Source: JAGOUN01 sp040389005 | GTDB lineage: Bacteria > Pseudomonadota > Gammaproteobacteria > JAGOUN01 | Direction of reading: 5' to 3' | Length of the DNA: 54,445 nucleotides | Assembly (NCBI GenBank): GCA_040389005.1 | Contig: JAZKAS010000036.1 | Span: 1-54,445 of the forward strand | Program-made: the position numbers and the translations under genes | In this document: positions 28,988 to 37,337 of the stretch, piece by piece | Numbering within the stretch: position 1 is the first letter of the stretch | Layout of the letters: every line of letters starts with the position of its first letter | Notes under the pieces: model-generated | Database searches by the model: none | Told to the model about the DNA's origin: nothing | Seen by the model: the letters and a program-made list of their open reading frames with translations, nothing else

Positions 28988-30361
28988 ATGAGTCTTACCG
29001 CTGCTGATGGCTTGCACCGTGGTTTAAAAGCCCGTCACATTGAGTTGATTGCACTAGGCGGTATTATTGGCTCGTGTTATTTTTTAGGCACGGGTCAGGT
29101 AGTTTCTCAAGTGGGTCCTGCGGCTTTCTTGGCCTATATTTTAGGCGGTGTTATCGTTTATCTGACGATGTTGTGTATGGGTGAATTGGCGGTCGCTATT
29201 CCCATTTCTGGCTCGTTTATTACTTATGCTAATGATTATATTTCTCCAACTGTTGCTTGTGGGACAGGGTGGTCTTATTGGTTGAACTGGGTGATTTATA
29301 TTCCGGCAGAATGTGTAGCGGCTGGAATTATCATGGAAGCGCTGACAGGTGTGAATGGTTATGTCTGGGCGATTTGTTTTGGGCTGCTGATTACCGGTAT
29401 TAATTTATGCCGCGTGACTTTATTTGGTGAAATTGAGTTTTGGTTGGCATTGATTAAAATTGCTGCACTGATTGGCTTTATTGTTTTATCACTGTTTATA
29501 TTTTTTGGCATGATCCGTGGCCCTCAAGATTCGGCGTGGATTGGTGGAGAATATTTATTTCGACAAGGTGGATTATTGCCGCATGGAGGATTGAGTTTAT
29601 TAACTGCCATGGTGTTAATGCTTGTCAATTATCAGGGTTCAGAAATTATTGGTATTGCCGCAGGCGAATCCGCGCATCCTGAAAAAACCATTCCTAAAGC
29701 TGTGAGTCGGGTTTGTTTTCGTATTCTTTGTTTATATATTTTACCGGTATTTTGTTTAGTGATGATTTTTCCTTGGCAACAAGCGAATTTATCCAATTCT
29801 GTTTTCTCCGATGCTTTAAATTTCTATGGTATAAAATGGGCGGGTACCGTGATTGGTTTTGTCACATTAGCGGCTGCATTATCATCAGCCAACTCAGGTT
29901 ATTATGGGGCTGTGCGCTCGTTACGGGGGTTAGCGTGTCATAAAATGGCGCCGCAGTTTTTGGCAAAATTAAATCGTCACCATGCGCCACATAATGCGAT
30001 TTTTGTAACACTTGCCGGCATTTGGGCTGTTTTGTTTTTAGGGTATTTTTTTGGGCAATACAGTTTTTATCTGGCGTTATTGTTGGTTTCAGGATTTACG
30101 GGAGCAACTTCTTGGATAGTTTTATGCTGGGCACAAATTCGGTTTCGTAAACAATGGCTGCAACAGGGTCGTTTATTAAGTGAGCTTAAATACAGAACTC
30201 CAGGTTCACCCTATACTGGAATAATTGCTATAGCGCTTATGCTGTTTGCTATGATCATGTTGTTATTTGATAATGATCCTGTTTATCGTGTTGCGTTTGT
30301 GATTGGAGTTGCTTGTATTGTCATTCCAATGGCCGCTTATAAGTGGTGTCGAAAATCATAA
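28988..30361 (+). CDS. APC-superfamily amino acid permease
   Basis: The 457-residue inner-membrane protein has about twelve hydrophobic helices and belongs to the amino acid transporter (AAT) group. The N-terminus HRGLKARHIELIALGGIIGS and the segment EIIGIAAGESAHPEKTIPKA are characteristic. The ATG at 28988 is chosen because GAGGAAG at 28972-28978 is a good ribosome binding site and homologues start just before GLHRGLK; an in-frame start further upstream lies inside the preceding gene. The specific amino acid is not predictable. Its last 25 bases overlap the convergent ydcF-like gene. Confidence 0.9.
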   Translation: MSLTAADGLHRGLKARHIELIALGGIIGSCYFLGTGQVVSQVGPAAFLAYILGGVIVYLTMLCMGELAVAIPISGSFITYANDYISPTVACGTGWSYWLNWVIYIPAECVAAGIIMEALTGVNGYVWAICFGLLITGINLCRVTLFGEIEFWLALIKIAALIGFIVLSLFIFFGMIRGPQDSAWIGGEYLFRQGGLLPHGGLSLLTAMVLMLVNYQGSEIIGIAAGESAHPEKTIPKAVSRVCFRILCLYILPVFCLVMIFPWQQANLSNSVFSDALNFYGIKWAGTVIGFVTLAAALSSANSGYYGAVRSLRGLACHKMAPQFLAKLNRHHAPHNAIFVTLAGIWAVLFLGYFFGQYSFYLALLLVSGFTGATSWIVLCWAQIRFRKQWLQQGRLLSELKYRTPGSPYTGIIAIALMLFAMIMLLFDNDPVYRVAFVIGVACIVIPMAAYKWCRKS

Positions 30362-31041
30362 AGATAAACTTCGACTATTCCGAGATATTCATGCAGGGCG
30401 AAATCAGTTAAAGCAAAATTGTTGCCCAGTGACATCATATTAACGTGTGGTTTTAAATAATCTGAAGCAATAGGTATCGCTTGAATATTAAAATGTGTCA
30501 GCCATAATTGCGCTCGTTTCATGTGGATGCCAGAAGTGACGACAATCACTTGATCAAATGATGATTGTTTCAAAATTACTTGGGTAAATTCTGCGTTAGT
30601 TTGTGTGTCCGTGCTATTCAGTTCTAAAATAAAATCATCTTGTGGAATTCCGAGTTTTATTAACGCTTTTTCATAAACCAGTGCATCTGATTTTTCGGTA
30701 TGCTCAATGGGCCCGCCACTAATAATAATTTTACAAGCATGTTGTTTTTTACAAGCAAAATAAAGTTGAGCAGTTTTATTAATTCTCGAATAAGCCATAG
30801 ACGAAGGACTATAGGTATGTGTATCAGGTAATTGAGTCGTACCGCCACCTAATAAAACAATGGCATTATTTTTTTGCCAATCTAGTGTAGGAGAATAGGC
30901 AAATGGTGCTTCTAGTGGTTTTAAGAGTAAATCAGGAATTAAACCACTGGTAATTGCAATTACATATGCCAATGCAATGATAAGTGTTATACGGTATTTG
31001 AATGCAATAAGCAGTAGAGCGCATAAAAATAAAGTGCTCAT
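30337..31041 (-). CDS. YdcF/ElyC-family (DUF218) protein
   Basis: The 234-residue protein has two N-terminal hydrophobic segments (about 3-40) and a DUF218 domain: NNAIVLLGGGTTQLP near 58-72, KIIISGG near 103, and DQVIVVTSGIHMKRAQLWL near 163-181. Relatives include SanA, ElyC and YdcF, linked to envelope integrity and peptidoglycan or lipid carrier metabolism; the biochemical activity is unsettled. Its start overlaps the end of the DUF1289 gene by 4 bases, so it is the third member of a coupled degP-DUF1289-ydcF unit. Confidence 0.85.
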   Translation of the reverse strand: MSTLFLCALLLIAFKYRITLIIALAYVIAITSGLIPDLLLKPLEAPFAYSPTLDWQKNNAIVLLGGGTTQLPDTHTYSPSSMAYSRINKTAQLYFACKKQHACKIIISGGPIEHTEKSDALVYEKALIKLGIPQDDFILELNSTDTQTNAEFTQVILKQSSFDQVIVVTSGIHMKRAQLWLTHFNIQAIPIASDYLKPHVNMMSLGNNFALTDFALHEYLGIVEVYLYDFRHHL

Positions 31042-31355
31042 GATTTTTTTTCTAAAAGAAGTAAACGTTGATTAATACGATTTTTTTCTTCATCGTTCAT
31101 GCTATTCCATTGAATCACTTCTAAATAAGTGCGCTTGCAACCAAAACAAATATCATCGCCAAAAGTAGTGCTACAAATGCCTACACAGGGTGACTCAGTC
31201 AGCAATAAAGATGTATTCAAACACGTGCTGTCGTCATTGCGAGTATCCGAAGCAATCCATTTTTTTTCACTATTTCGGATGGATTGCTGCGCTTTGCTCG
31301 CAATGACGTCCTCTGCAGGAGCGCCCAGAAAAACATCTGATGATCGATCAGTCAT
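31038..31355 (-). CDS. DUF1289 cysteine-motif protein with repeat-derived N-terminus
   Basis: The conserved part is SPCVGICSTTFGDDICFGCK plus YLEVIQWNSMNDEEK, the DUF1289 family of small four-cysteine proteins, probably metal-binding but of unknown role. DUF1289 proteins usually start just before SPC. Here the frame is open for about 55 more codons, and residues about 16-42 come from a palindromic repeat (31232-31308). The ATG at 31355 overlaps the degP stop codon, so translation coupled to degP would read the repeat as protein. A TTG at 31220 is an alternative start that would exclude it; it has no clear ribosome binding site. Confidence 0.75.
   Translation of the reverse strand: MTDRSSDVFLGAPAEDVIASKAQQSIRNSEKKWIASDTRNDDSTCLNTSLLLTESPCVGICSTTFGDDICFGCKRTYLEVIQWNSMNDEEKNRINQRLLLLEKKS
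31232..31308. repeat. Palindromic repeat inserted in frame in the DUF1289 gene
   Basis: The ends CGTCATTGCGAG (31232-31243) and CTCGCAATGACG (31297-31308) are exact reverse complements, and inside them GCAATCCAT pairs with ATGGATTGC. The core is of the widely dispersed type built around CATTGCGAG and GAAGCAATCC. The frame of the host gene is not broken. Confidence 0.75.
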
Positions 31356-32715
31356 TCGAAGCACCCTCAGGTGTTAACACAATGAATGCTGTGCCGTGAT
31401 TTCTCAACACTAAGAGAGTCAGTGTTTCTTTGGCTTTTGCAATAGTTTGTTGGAGTTTTTTTACGCTTGTTGCGGAGATGCCATTCGCAGACAAAACAAC
31501 ATCACCTGTTCGTAATCCTGCAATCCAGGCAGCAGAATCAATTTTAACATGAACTAATGCGACACCATTGACGTGACCGTTTTCGGGTGAATAAAAGCTG
31601 GAATTTTGCAAGCTAACGCCATTGAAATAGGGCGTATGTTTCTGCACAAGCGCTTGTTGTTTTTTCGCGTCCATTAAGGTAATAGAAAGTTCCAGAGGTT
31701 TCCCTTGTCGTAGCAGTTTTATTTTTACAACCGTATCAGTACGTAAAAATCCAACCGTATTGACGACTTGTGATGCAGTGCTGATAGCGACATCGTCAAT
31801 ATGCGTGATGACATCGCCTATTTGTATGCCAGCTTCTTCAGCGGGGGAAAAAGGCATAACAGAAGAAACAATGGCGCCTTCTTGTTTAGGCATATGCATT
31901 GCATTTGCGAGAGGTGTTGAAAAAGTTTGTGCAAGTATGCCCATAATGCCGCGTTCAACTTTTCCATATTTAATCAATTGAGGGATCACCGCAGTGAGCA
32001 TGTTAGAGGGGATGGCAAAACCAATGCCAATATTTCCACCACCATTTTCAGAAGTGATAATGGCGGTGTTCATGCCGACAATTTCACCGCTAGCATTAAC
32101 AAGTGCACCGCCAGAATTGCCTGGATTGATAGAGGCGTCGATTTGAATAAAATTCTCATATGTTTCAATACTTAAATTAGTGCGTTCTAATGCGCTGACA
32201 ATTCCTGAGGTGACGCTTGTGCCTAATCCAAAGGGGTTGCCAATAGCGTAGACTTTATCGCCCACGTCTAAATTATTAGAGTTTGCAATGGTGATATCAG
32301 TTAAATTCGGCGCTGTAATTTTTAATAACGCAATATCAGAAGGCTCATCTACACCGACTTTTTCAGCGGCATATTGTTGACCATCTTTCAGTGTGACAAC
32401 AATTTTATCGGCATCTTTAATCACGTGCGCATTGGTAATGACGTAGCCTTTTGCAGCATTAATAATAATGCCTGAGCCTGCGCTAACGAAGTGGTGGGGT
32501 TTGGTATTTTGCTTTTCAGATTGTGGTTCCTCTTCATCATCTAGCGTAATATTGGCGGGTAAAAAACCATAAGATTTAATATTCACAATACTGGGGAGAA
32601 CTTGTTTAAGCATTTGCGTTGGAGGAAGCGGTGATGTATTAGGCGTTGCCTCTGCGCTAATCAACATAAACGAAAAAGTAATGGCCAACAAAAATCGAAA
32701 ACAAGCGTTCGCCAT
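31348..32715 (-). CDS. degP: DegP/DegQ-type periplasmic serine protease
   Basis: HtrA-family proteases degrade or refold damaged envelope proteins. The signal peptide is ANACFRFLLAITFSFMLISA (residues 2-21). The catalytic triad is His97 (TNAHVI), Asp127 (SDIALL) and Ser201 (GNSGGAL), followed by two PDZ domains (about 260-350 and 375-455). The start at 32715 is chosen over an earlier in-frame ATG because AAGGAAAT precedes it and it yields a proper signal peptide. The product is 455 residues. It lies directly downstream of an L,D-transpeptidase gene and overlaps the DUF1289 gene. Confidence 0.93.
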   Translation of the reverse strand: MANACFRFLLAITFSFMLISAEATPNTSPLPPTQMLKQVLPSIVNIKSYGFLPANITLDDEEEPQSEKQNTKPHHFVSAGSGIIINAAKGYVITNAHVIKDADKIVVTLKDGQQYAAEKVGVDEPSDIALLKITAPNLTDITIANSNNLDVGDKVYAIGNPFGLGTSVTSGIVSALERTNLSIETYENFIQIDASINPGNSGGALVNASGEIVGMNTAIITSENGGGNIGIGFAIPSNMLTAVIPQLIKYGKVERGIMGILAQTFSTPLANAMHMPKQEGAIVSSVMPFSPAEEAGIQIGDVITHIDDVAISTASQVVNTVGFLRTDTVVKIKLLRQGKPLELSITLMDAKKQQALVQKHTPYFNGVSLQNSSFYSPENGHVNGVALVHVKIDSAAWIAGLRTGDVVLSANGISATSVKKLQQTIAKAKETLTLLVLRNHGTAFIVLTPEGASND

Positions 32716-32738
32716 AACTATTTCCTTGAAGTTAGTGA

Positions 32739-33428
32739 TTATAAATAATGAGATTGTTTTAGCCAATGCTGATCAGGATAATAAGCAAAAATGAGCGTGC
32801 CATCTTCAATTGATGAAATAATATTTTTTGAAGAAGCCACTGGAAGTGCAAAACAGCCTTCGCTTCGTCCAAGGCGACCATACTGGTCGATAAAATTTTC
32901 ATCGGCGTATTCTGCTGCGTGAACTACAATACCGCGATGTTCTGCATTATCATTAAATCCCGGTTCAAGACCTTGTAAACGGAGCGCGTGTCCTACTTGG
33001 CCATCATATGATTTTTTCGTTAAGTATAATCCCAAGCTACTTTCATAACTTTCTGGTGTGTTTGAAAAATGTCGTGCATACAGTAATCCACTGCCACTGC
33101 CATGGGTAACGAGTGAATAATGAATGAGTTGTAGATCGTTTAAATTGAGTACCCACATCCTTTTTTTAGAAGAAGGTAAAGAATAATCAACGATAGTAAG
33201 AATGCCTTTATGGTCTAGACCTTTTTTTCTTGCTGTGGAGTAAGCATTAATAGCAAGTTCTAATACTTTTGGATTAATATTTTCTGCCAATGGGAGTGCC
33301 ATGCGATACAGAGAAAGATCGTAACACTGTGCAAAAGCAGAGTGAGTGCTTAAAAATGCAATCATTCCAAGCGCAACTGATTGAATGAATTTCAGTGTAA
33401 GCTTCTTTTTCATTCTTTTCATGATCAC
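32739..33428 (-). CDS. YkuD_2-type L,D-transpeptidase catalytic-domain protein
   Basis: This predicted exported protein of 229 residues has a signal peptide (about 1-33, ending SAFA). The catalytic-domain pattern is HRGIVVHAAEYAD (from His164) and GRSEGCFAL with Cys192, i.e. the His...SxGC arrangement of the murein L,D-transpeptidase catalytic family (PF13645 type). These enzymes act on peptidoglycan stem peptides; the exact reaction of this subgroup is poorly defined. Its start codon overlaps the stop of the LysM L,D-transpeptidase gene by 4 bases, so two different L,D-transpeptidase families are coupled. Confidence 0.87.
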   Translation of the reverse strand: MIMKRMKKKLTLKFIQSVALGMIAFLSTHSAFAQCYDLSLYRMALPLAENINPKVLELAINAYSTARKKGLDHKGILTIVDYSLPSSKKRMWVLNLNDLQLIHYSLVTHGSGSGLLYARHFSNTPESYESSLGLYLTKKSYDGQVGHALRLQGLEPGFNDNAEHRGIVVHAAEYADENFIDQYGRLGRSEGCFALPVASSKNIISSIEDGTLIFAYYPDQHWLKQSHYL

Positions 33429-34390
33429 TCCCTGCTAATGTTTACCGGAATGCTGCTGAGTTTTCTATGATAGATCAATTGATAAACTGTATCCCAATTA
33501 ACGGGTATTTGATAGGCGGCAGAATTATAAAGTACATTGCTAATGATGGATGTGTCCGACAAAGGGAGGTCATCTTGGATAACGCCTTTTTGTTTTGGAT
33601 GCGCTTCCATATACAAGCGTTGATTAAGTATGCCTACGTCGAAGGGCTGGCGAAATACGCGCAGAGGTGTTTTATCGGGTAAAGCATAATAAAGCTGTTC
33701 AACGTCTTCGGGTAACATGCGCAGACAACCGGCGCTGACTTGATCTCCTACACCATAAGGATAATTGGTTCCATGCAGTAAATAGCCGGGCTTTGATGTG
33801 TAAATTTTGTACTGACCCAATGGGTTTTTAATAGAGGGCGGCATAACCCTGGGTAAAGATAGTCCCAAAGTTTGTTGGGTATGTACGCGGACAGATTCCG
33901 GCGGATACCAAGAAGGATCTTTGAATTTTGTTGTGATATAGCCATCAAACGTGGGTGTATCCCAAGCTTTATTTTGATAATCCAGTCCTTCCTTGCCGAT
34001 CCCGATAGGAAAAGTCATGACAACTGGCATATCCTCTGGAAAATAAAAAATTCGATAAGCACTCAGATTGATAATGACGCCATTCCATGGTTTTGGGGGC
34101 AAAATAAATTGACTGGGAAGGGTAATTTTTGTGCCGGGTAATAAACGTTGTTCAGGTAAAATATCAGGATTAGCAGATTGAATTTCTTGGAACCCAATAT
34201 CGTAGCGACGTGTCAATAAACGTAATGTGTCGCCAGGTTTTGATTCAATCGTAGTGACTTCGCCAATAATAGTATTATTTCCTTGAGGAAGGGCATAGGT
34301 GTGCGCTTCACTTGTAAAAGGGGATGTCAATAATGCGCCTACAAAAATGTAAGGCAAAGATTGAAGTGAAATTTTTCTTAATAAATTCAT
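33425..34390 (-). CDS. LysM-containing L,D-transpeptidase (ErfK/YbiS family)
   Basis: The 321-residue protein has a signal peptide (about 1-29), a LysM domain (ESKPGDTLRLLTRRYDIG, residues about 45-93) for binding peptidoglycan, and a YkuD catalytic domain with His206 in LLHGTNYP and Cys222 in VSAGCLRM. Such periplasmic enzymes make 3-3 cross-links or attach lipoproteins to the wall. A third, C-terminal segment (about 245-321) is less conserved. It heads a minus-strand unit with the second L,D-transpeptidase, with degP close behind. Confidence 0.92.
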   Translation of the reverse strand: MNLLRKISLQSLPYIFVGALLTSPFTSEAHTYALPQGNNTIIGEVTTIESKPGDTLRLLTRRYDIGFQEIQSANPDILPEQRLLPGTKITLPSQFILPPKPWNGVIINLSAYRIFYFPEDMPVVMTFPIGIGKEGLDYQNKAWDTPTFDGYITTKFKDPSWYPPESVRVHTQQTLGLSLPRVMPPSIKNPLGQYKIYTSKPGYLLHGTNYPYGVGDQVSAGCLRMLPEDVEQLYYALPDKTPLRVFRQPFDVGILNQRLYMEAHPKQKGVIQDDLPLSDTSIISNVLYNSAAYQIPVNWDTVYQLIYHRKLSSIPVNISRE

Positions 34391-34415
34391 TGTGTTAAAA
34401 TTCCTGAAGTGCCAT

Positions 34416-35381
34416 TTAAGGCTTGCTATTCTTATTTGTATCGTATTTTAAACAGATAAGCAAATGTTGCATATCCTCTGGTAGTGGTGCTTTCCACGTC
34501 ATTTGTTCGTGTGTGACGGGGTGTTCTAGGGTTAATTCTGCGGCATGCAATGCTTGACGTTTAAAGCCGCGTAATTCTTCAATCAATTCAGGCGTTGCCT
34601 TAGGAGGAAGTTTGAAGCGTCCGCCATATACAGGATCTCCGACAATCGGGTGACGAATATGGGCCATATGTACACGAATTTGATGTGTGCGCCCAGTTTC
34701 TAACATGACCCGCACATGGGTATGTTCGCGAAATCGTTCGATTAAACGAAAATGTGTAATTGCTTCTTTACCTTCATTCACGACTGCCATGCGGATACGA
34801 TGTTTTGGGTGGCGGCCAATAGGAGCATCGATCGTCGCGCCGCTGATGCAGGGTCCCCAAATGACGGCCTCATAAGTTCTTTTGACATCGTGATCTTGCA
34901 TAAGGTTGATAAGATACGTATGCGTTTCTAACGTTTTGGCAATAACCATAAGGCCGCTGGTTTCTTTATCGAGCCGATGTACGATACCCGCACGTGGCAG
35001 ATATTCTAGCTGAGGGTTATAATGGAGCAGAGCGTTCATTAACGTATGATCTTGATTGCCCGCGCCGGGATGAACGACTAATCCTGCAGGTTTGTTGATC
35101 ACTAATAATTGATCATCCTCAAAAACGATATTGAGAGGCAGTGCTTGTGCTGGATTGCTGATCTGAGATTCTAATGTTGCTTCGATGGTAATAACATCAC
35201 CTTCAGCCACGGGATCTTTTGGCTTTGCGGATTGACCATTGTGTAACAGTTTGCCTTCGAGAATCCATTGCTTAATTAAGTTTCTGGAGTACTGGTTGAG
35301 TAATTGACTGACGGAAGCGTCAAGACGTTTGTCTTGAAACTCTACAGGAAGGGTCAAAGTATGCGAAATCGGTTGGATCAT
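34416..35381 (-). CDS. rluD: 23S rRNA pseudouridine synthase RluD
   Basis: RluD makes pseudouridines in helix 69 of 23S rRNA. The N-terminal S4 RNA-binding domain spans about 17-75, and the catalytic motif GIVHRLDKETSGLMVIAKT contains Asp138, matching Asp139 of E. coli RluD. At 321 residues it has family length. It is divergent from bamD, the arrangement seen in E. coli and many gammaproteobacteria, which favours RluD over RluC or RluA. Confidence 0.94.
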   Translation of the reverse strand: MIQPISHTLTLPVEFQDKRLDASVSQLLNQYSRNLIKQWILEGKLLHNGQSAKPKDPVAEGDVITIEATLESQISNPAQALPLNIVFEDDQLLVINKPAGLVVHPGAGNQDHTLMNALLHYNPQLEYLPRAGIVHRLDKETSGLMVIAKTLETHTYLINLMQDHDVKRTYEAVIWGPCISGATIDAPIGRHPKHRIRMAVVNEGKEAITHFRLIERFREHTHVRVMLETGRTHQIRVHMAHIRHPIVGDPVYGGRFKLPPKATPELIEELRGFKRQALHAAELTLEHPVTHEQMTWKAPLPEDMQHLLICLKYDTNKNSKP

Positions 35382-35466
35382 GAATGTGGGCCTGGATTTT
35401 TTCTAATTAAATGTTATAGTCAGGAGCAATTTTGCCTGAAAACGTAGTTTATTGAAAGGATTAAGC

Positions 35467-36222
35467 GTGCTAAAACGAATCAATCTCATATTGACCGGAG
35501 TTTTTTTAACCGCATTTTTAGTCGGTTGCGCCTCAACTGATGTAAATCCTGCAGAAAAGTATGCCAAAGTGCCTGAAAAAGAGTTATTTCAACAAGCGGT
35601 GAGTGATATTGATTCGCGTAATTACAATGATTCAATTGAAAAATTCGAAGCGCTTGATGCACGTTATCCGTTCGGTGATTATGCCGAGCGCGGCCAGCTT
35701 TATATCATTTATTCGTATTACCAAGGGGATCAAATCCCGCAAGCGCTGCTTTCTGCAGAACGTTTTGTGCATTTACATCCAGATAGCAAAAATGTCGATT
35801 ACGCTTATTTCATGAAAGGTTTGCTGAATTATCAACAAAACCTCGGTATTTTTGATAAATATTTCGACGCAGATTTAGCGACACGCGACCTTAGCGCGGC
35901 AAGAACTTCATTTGTAGATTTCTCAGTATTGGCAGAATCCTATCCCAACAGCCCGTATCGTGATCCTGCGATTGAATACATGACCTATCTGCGTAATCTC
36001 ATGGCGAGTCAGCAAGTTCAAACGGCGCAATTTTATTATGACAGAAAAGCCTATATTGCCGCTATCGAACGCGCCAATATCGTGATTAGTCAATACCAAG
36101 GCGCGCCGGCTGTAGAACAAGCGTTAGAAATTGCCGCGAATTCGTATGAAAACTTGCATTTAGATGATTTGGCGAAAACCTATCAAACTGTGTTGAGTTA
36201 CAATTTTCCGGTTAAAGAGTAG
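35467..36222 (+). CDS. bamD: BamD outer-membrane assembly lipoprotein
   Basis: BamD is an essential lipoprotein of the BAM complex that inserts beta-barrel proteins in the outer membrane. The GTG at 35467 follows AAAGGA (35456-35460). A lipoprotein signal with lipobox FLVGCAS puts the acylated cysteine at residue 21. The rest is five TPR-like helical pairs, beginning ELFQQAVSDIDSRNYNDSIE. The mature length of about 231 residues is normal. It is divergent from rluD. Confidence 0.95.
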   Translation: MLKRINLILTGVFLTAFLVGCASTDVNPAEKYAKVPEKELFQQAVSDIDSRNYNDSIEKFEALDARYPFGDYAERGQLYIIYSYYQGDQIPQALLSAERFVHLHPDSKNVDYAYFMKGLLNYQQNLGIFDKYFDADLATRDLSAARTSFVDFSVLAESYPNSPYRDPAIEYMTYLRNLMASQQVQTAQFYYDRKAYIAAIERANIVISQYQGAPAVEQALEIAANSYENLHLDDLAKTYQTVLSYNFPVKE

Positions 36223-36227
36223 GATAT

Positions 36228-36265
36228 GATTTAAGAAGGGCAGGCACAAGGCGCGGCCCCTACGA
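36228..36265. repeat. Short palindromic repeat remnant after bamD
   Basis: GGGCAGGCACAAGGCGCGGCCCCTACG in the bamD-iolE-like spacer is GC-rich against an AT-rich background and resembles a degenerate dispersed intergenic repeat of the GGGCAGG...CTGCCCC type. It may be a relic of the same kind as the one between ftsA and ftsZ. Confidence 0.4.
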
Positions 36266-36293
36266 CTTCGTTCTATTTTCCCTATTAAAATTG

Positions 36294-37181
36294 TTAAATC
36301 CCCAAATTCACCTTCATGAATTTACGTGTATTTTTAGCCGAGGTATTAAATTCTGTGCTACCCAATTCTGCGCCATACGCAATCACCCAACCTTTGTAGT
36401 TAGCGATTTTTAATGCTTTGAACAATCCGCTAAAATCAAGCGAGCCTTTGCTCAAGGCGGTAAACAAACCAGCGTCTTTCGCAGCAGAATAAGATAAATG
36501 ATCTTTTTTTGCTTTAGCCAGAACGCGTTTATTCATATCTTTAAGATAAATATAGTTAATTCTATTTGGGTACATTTTAAGAATATTAACAGGGTCGATG
36601 TTTAAAGCGGCAAAATGTCCAGTATCGATCAAGAGAGAAACTGTTGAATCATTCGTTTTCTCCATCAATTTGGCAATTCCTTGTTCGGAATGAATGATCG
36701 TGCCGATGCGAGGTTGATAAACCACCTGCATGCCCGCGCCACTGGCTAATGTGCCGATTTTATTCAAGCCTTCAACGAGTAAATTAAATTGCGCCGTTGA
36801 AGCAATCGGCTGGTGGTCTAACATTGAAAGCGCTTTATCTTCAAACGTATTATTAGCATATTCACACACAATGATACGTTTTGCGCCAATCGCATTCAAA
36901 AAGTGCATATGGTCTAAAAAACGATTCACTGTTTCATTAAAACGGTTTTTATCCGTGAAATAGCTGTGAAATTGTGAACTGGAAATCTTAATGCCATGTT
37001 GTTTTAAGTTGTTTTTTAACAAAAATGGATCTTGTGGGAAATGCTGTGATAATTCGCAACCATCAAAATTAGCCTTGCTAATGCTGCCCATGGCGTCGCT
37101 TAACGTGGCGTTATGTTGCCAAGACAGTGGGGCGATGCCGAGTTCAATAGAAGGGGAAGGGTGTTGCATATTTAACCTCAA
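36294..37181 (-). CDS. IolE-like sugar isomerase/dehydratase family protein
   Basis: This is a TIM-barrel protein of the xylose isomerase-like (AP_endonuc_2) superfamily. The opening LGIAPLSWQHNATLSDAMGS and the phrase FDGCELSQHFPQDP closely follow inosose dehydratase IolE. LLIDTGHFAALNIDP near 188-202 carries the Asp and His of the metal site. Some expected metal or substrate positions differ (YQPRIGT where IolE has a histidine-rich segment), so the substrate may not be inosose. No other inositol genes are in the window. It is divergent from the giant J-domain gene. Confidence 0.75.
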   Translation of the reverse strand: MRLNMQHPSPSIELGIAPLSWQHNATLSDAMGSISKANFDGCELSQHFPQDPFLLKNNLKQHGIKISSSQFHSYFTDKNRFNETVNRFLDHMHFLNAIGAKRIIVCEYANNTFEDKALSMLDHQPIASTAQFNLLVEGLNKIGTLASGAGMQVVYQPRIGTIIHSEQGIAKLMEKTNDSTVSLLIDTGHFAALNIDPVNILKMYPNRINYIYLKDMNKRVLAKAKKDHLSYSAAKDAGLFTALSKGSLDFSGLFKALKIANYKGWVIAYGAELGSTEFNTSAKNTRKFMKVNLGI

Positions 37182-37337
37182 TCGTTATCTCATGTGGGAG
37201 TATATAGGGGCATACTGTTGTATTTCAACTTTTTCAGGAAACCTTAAGTTTGCTGCTGTTAAAATGCTTGCCTCTTCCGTATAAAACCAACCCCCTGGTT
37301 CATTTCTTATCAAAAACATCTTTTTTGAGGCATTACT

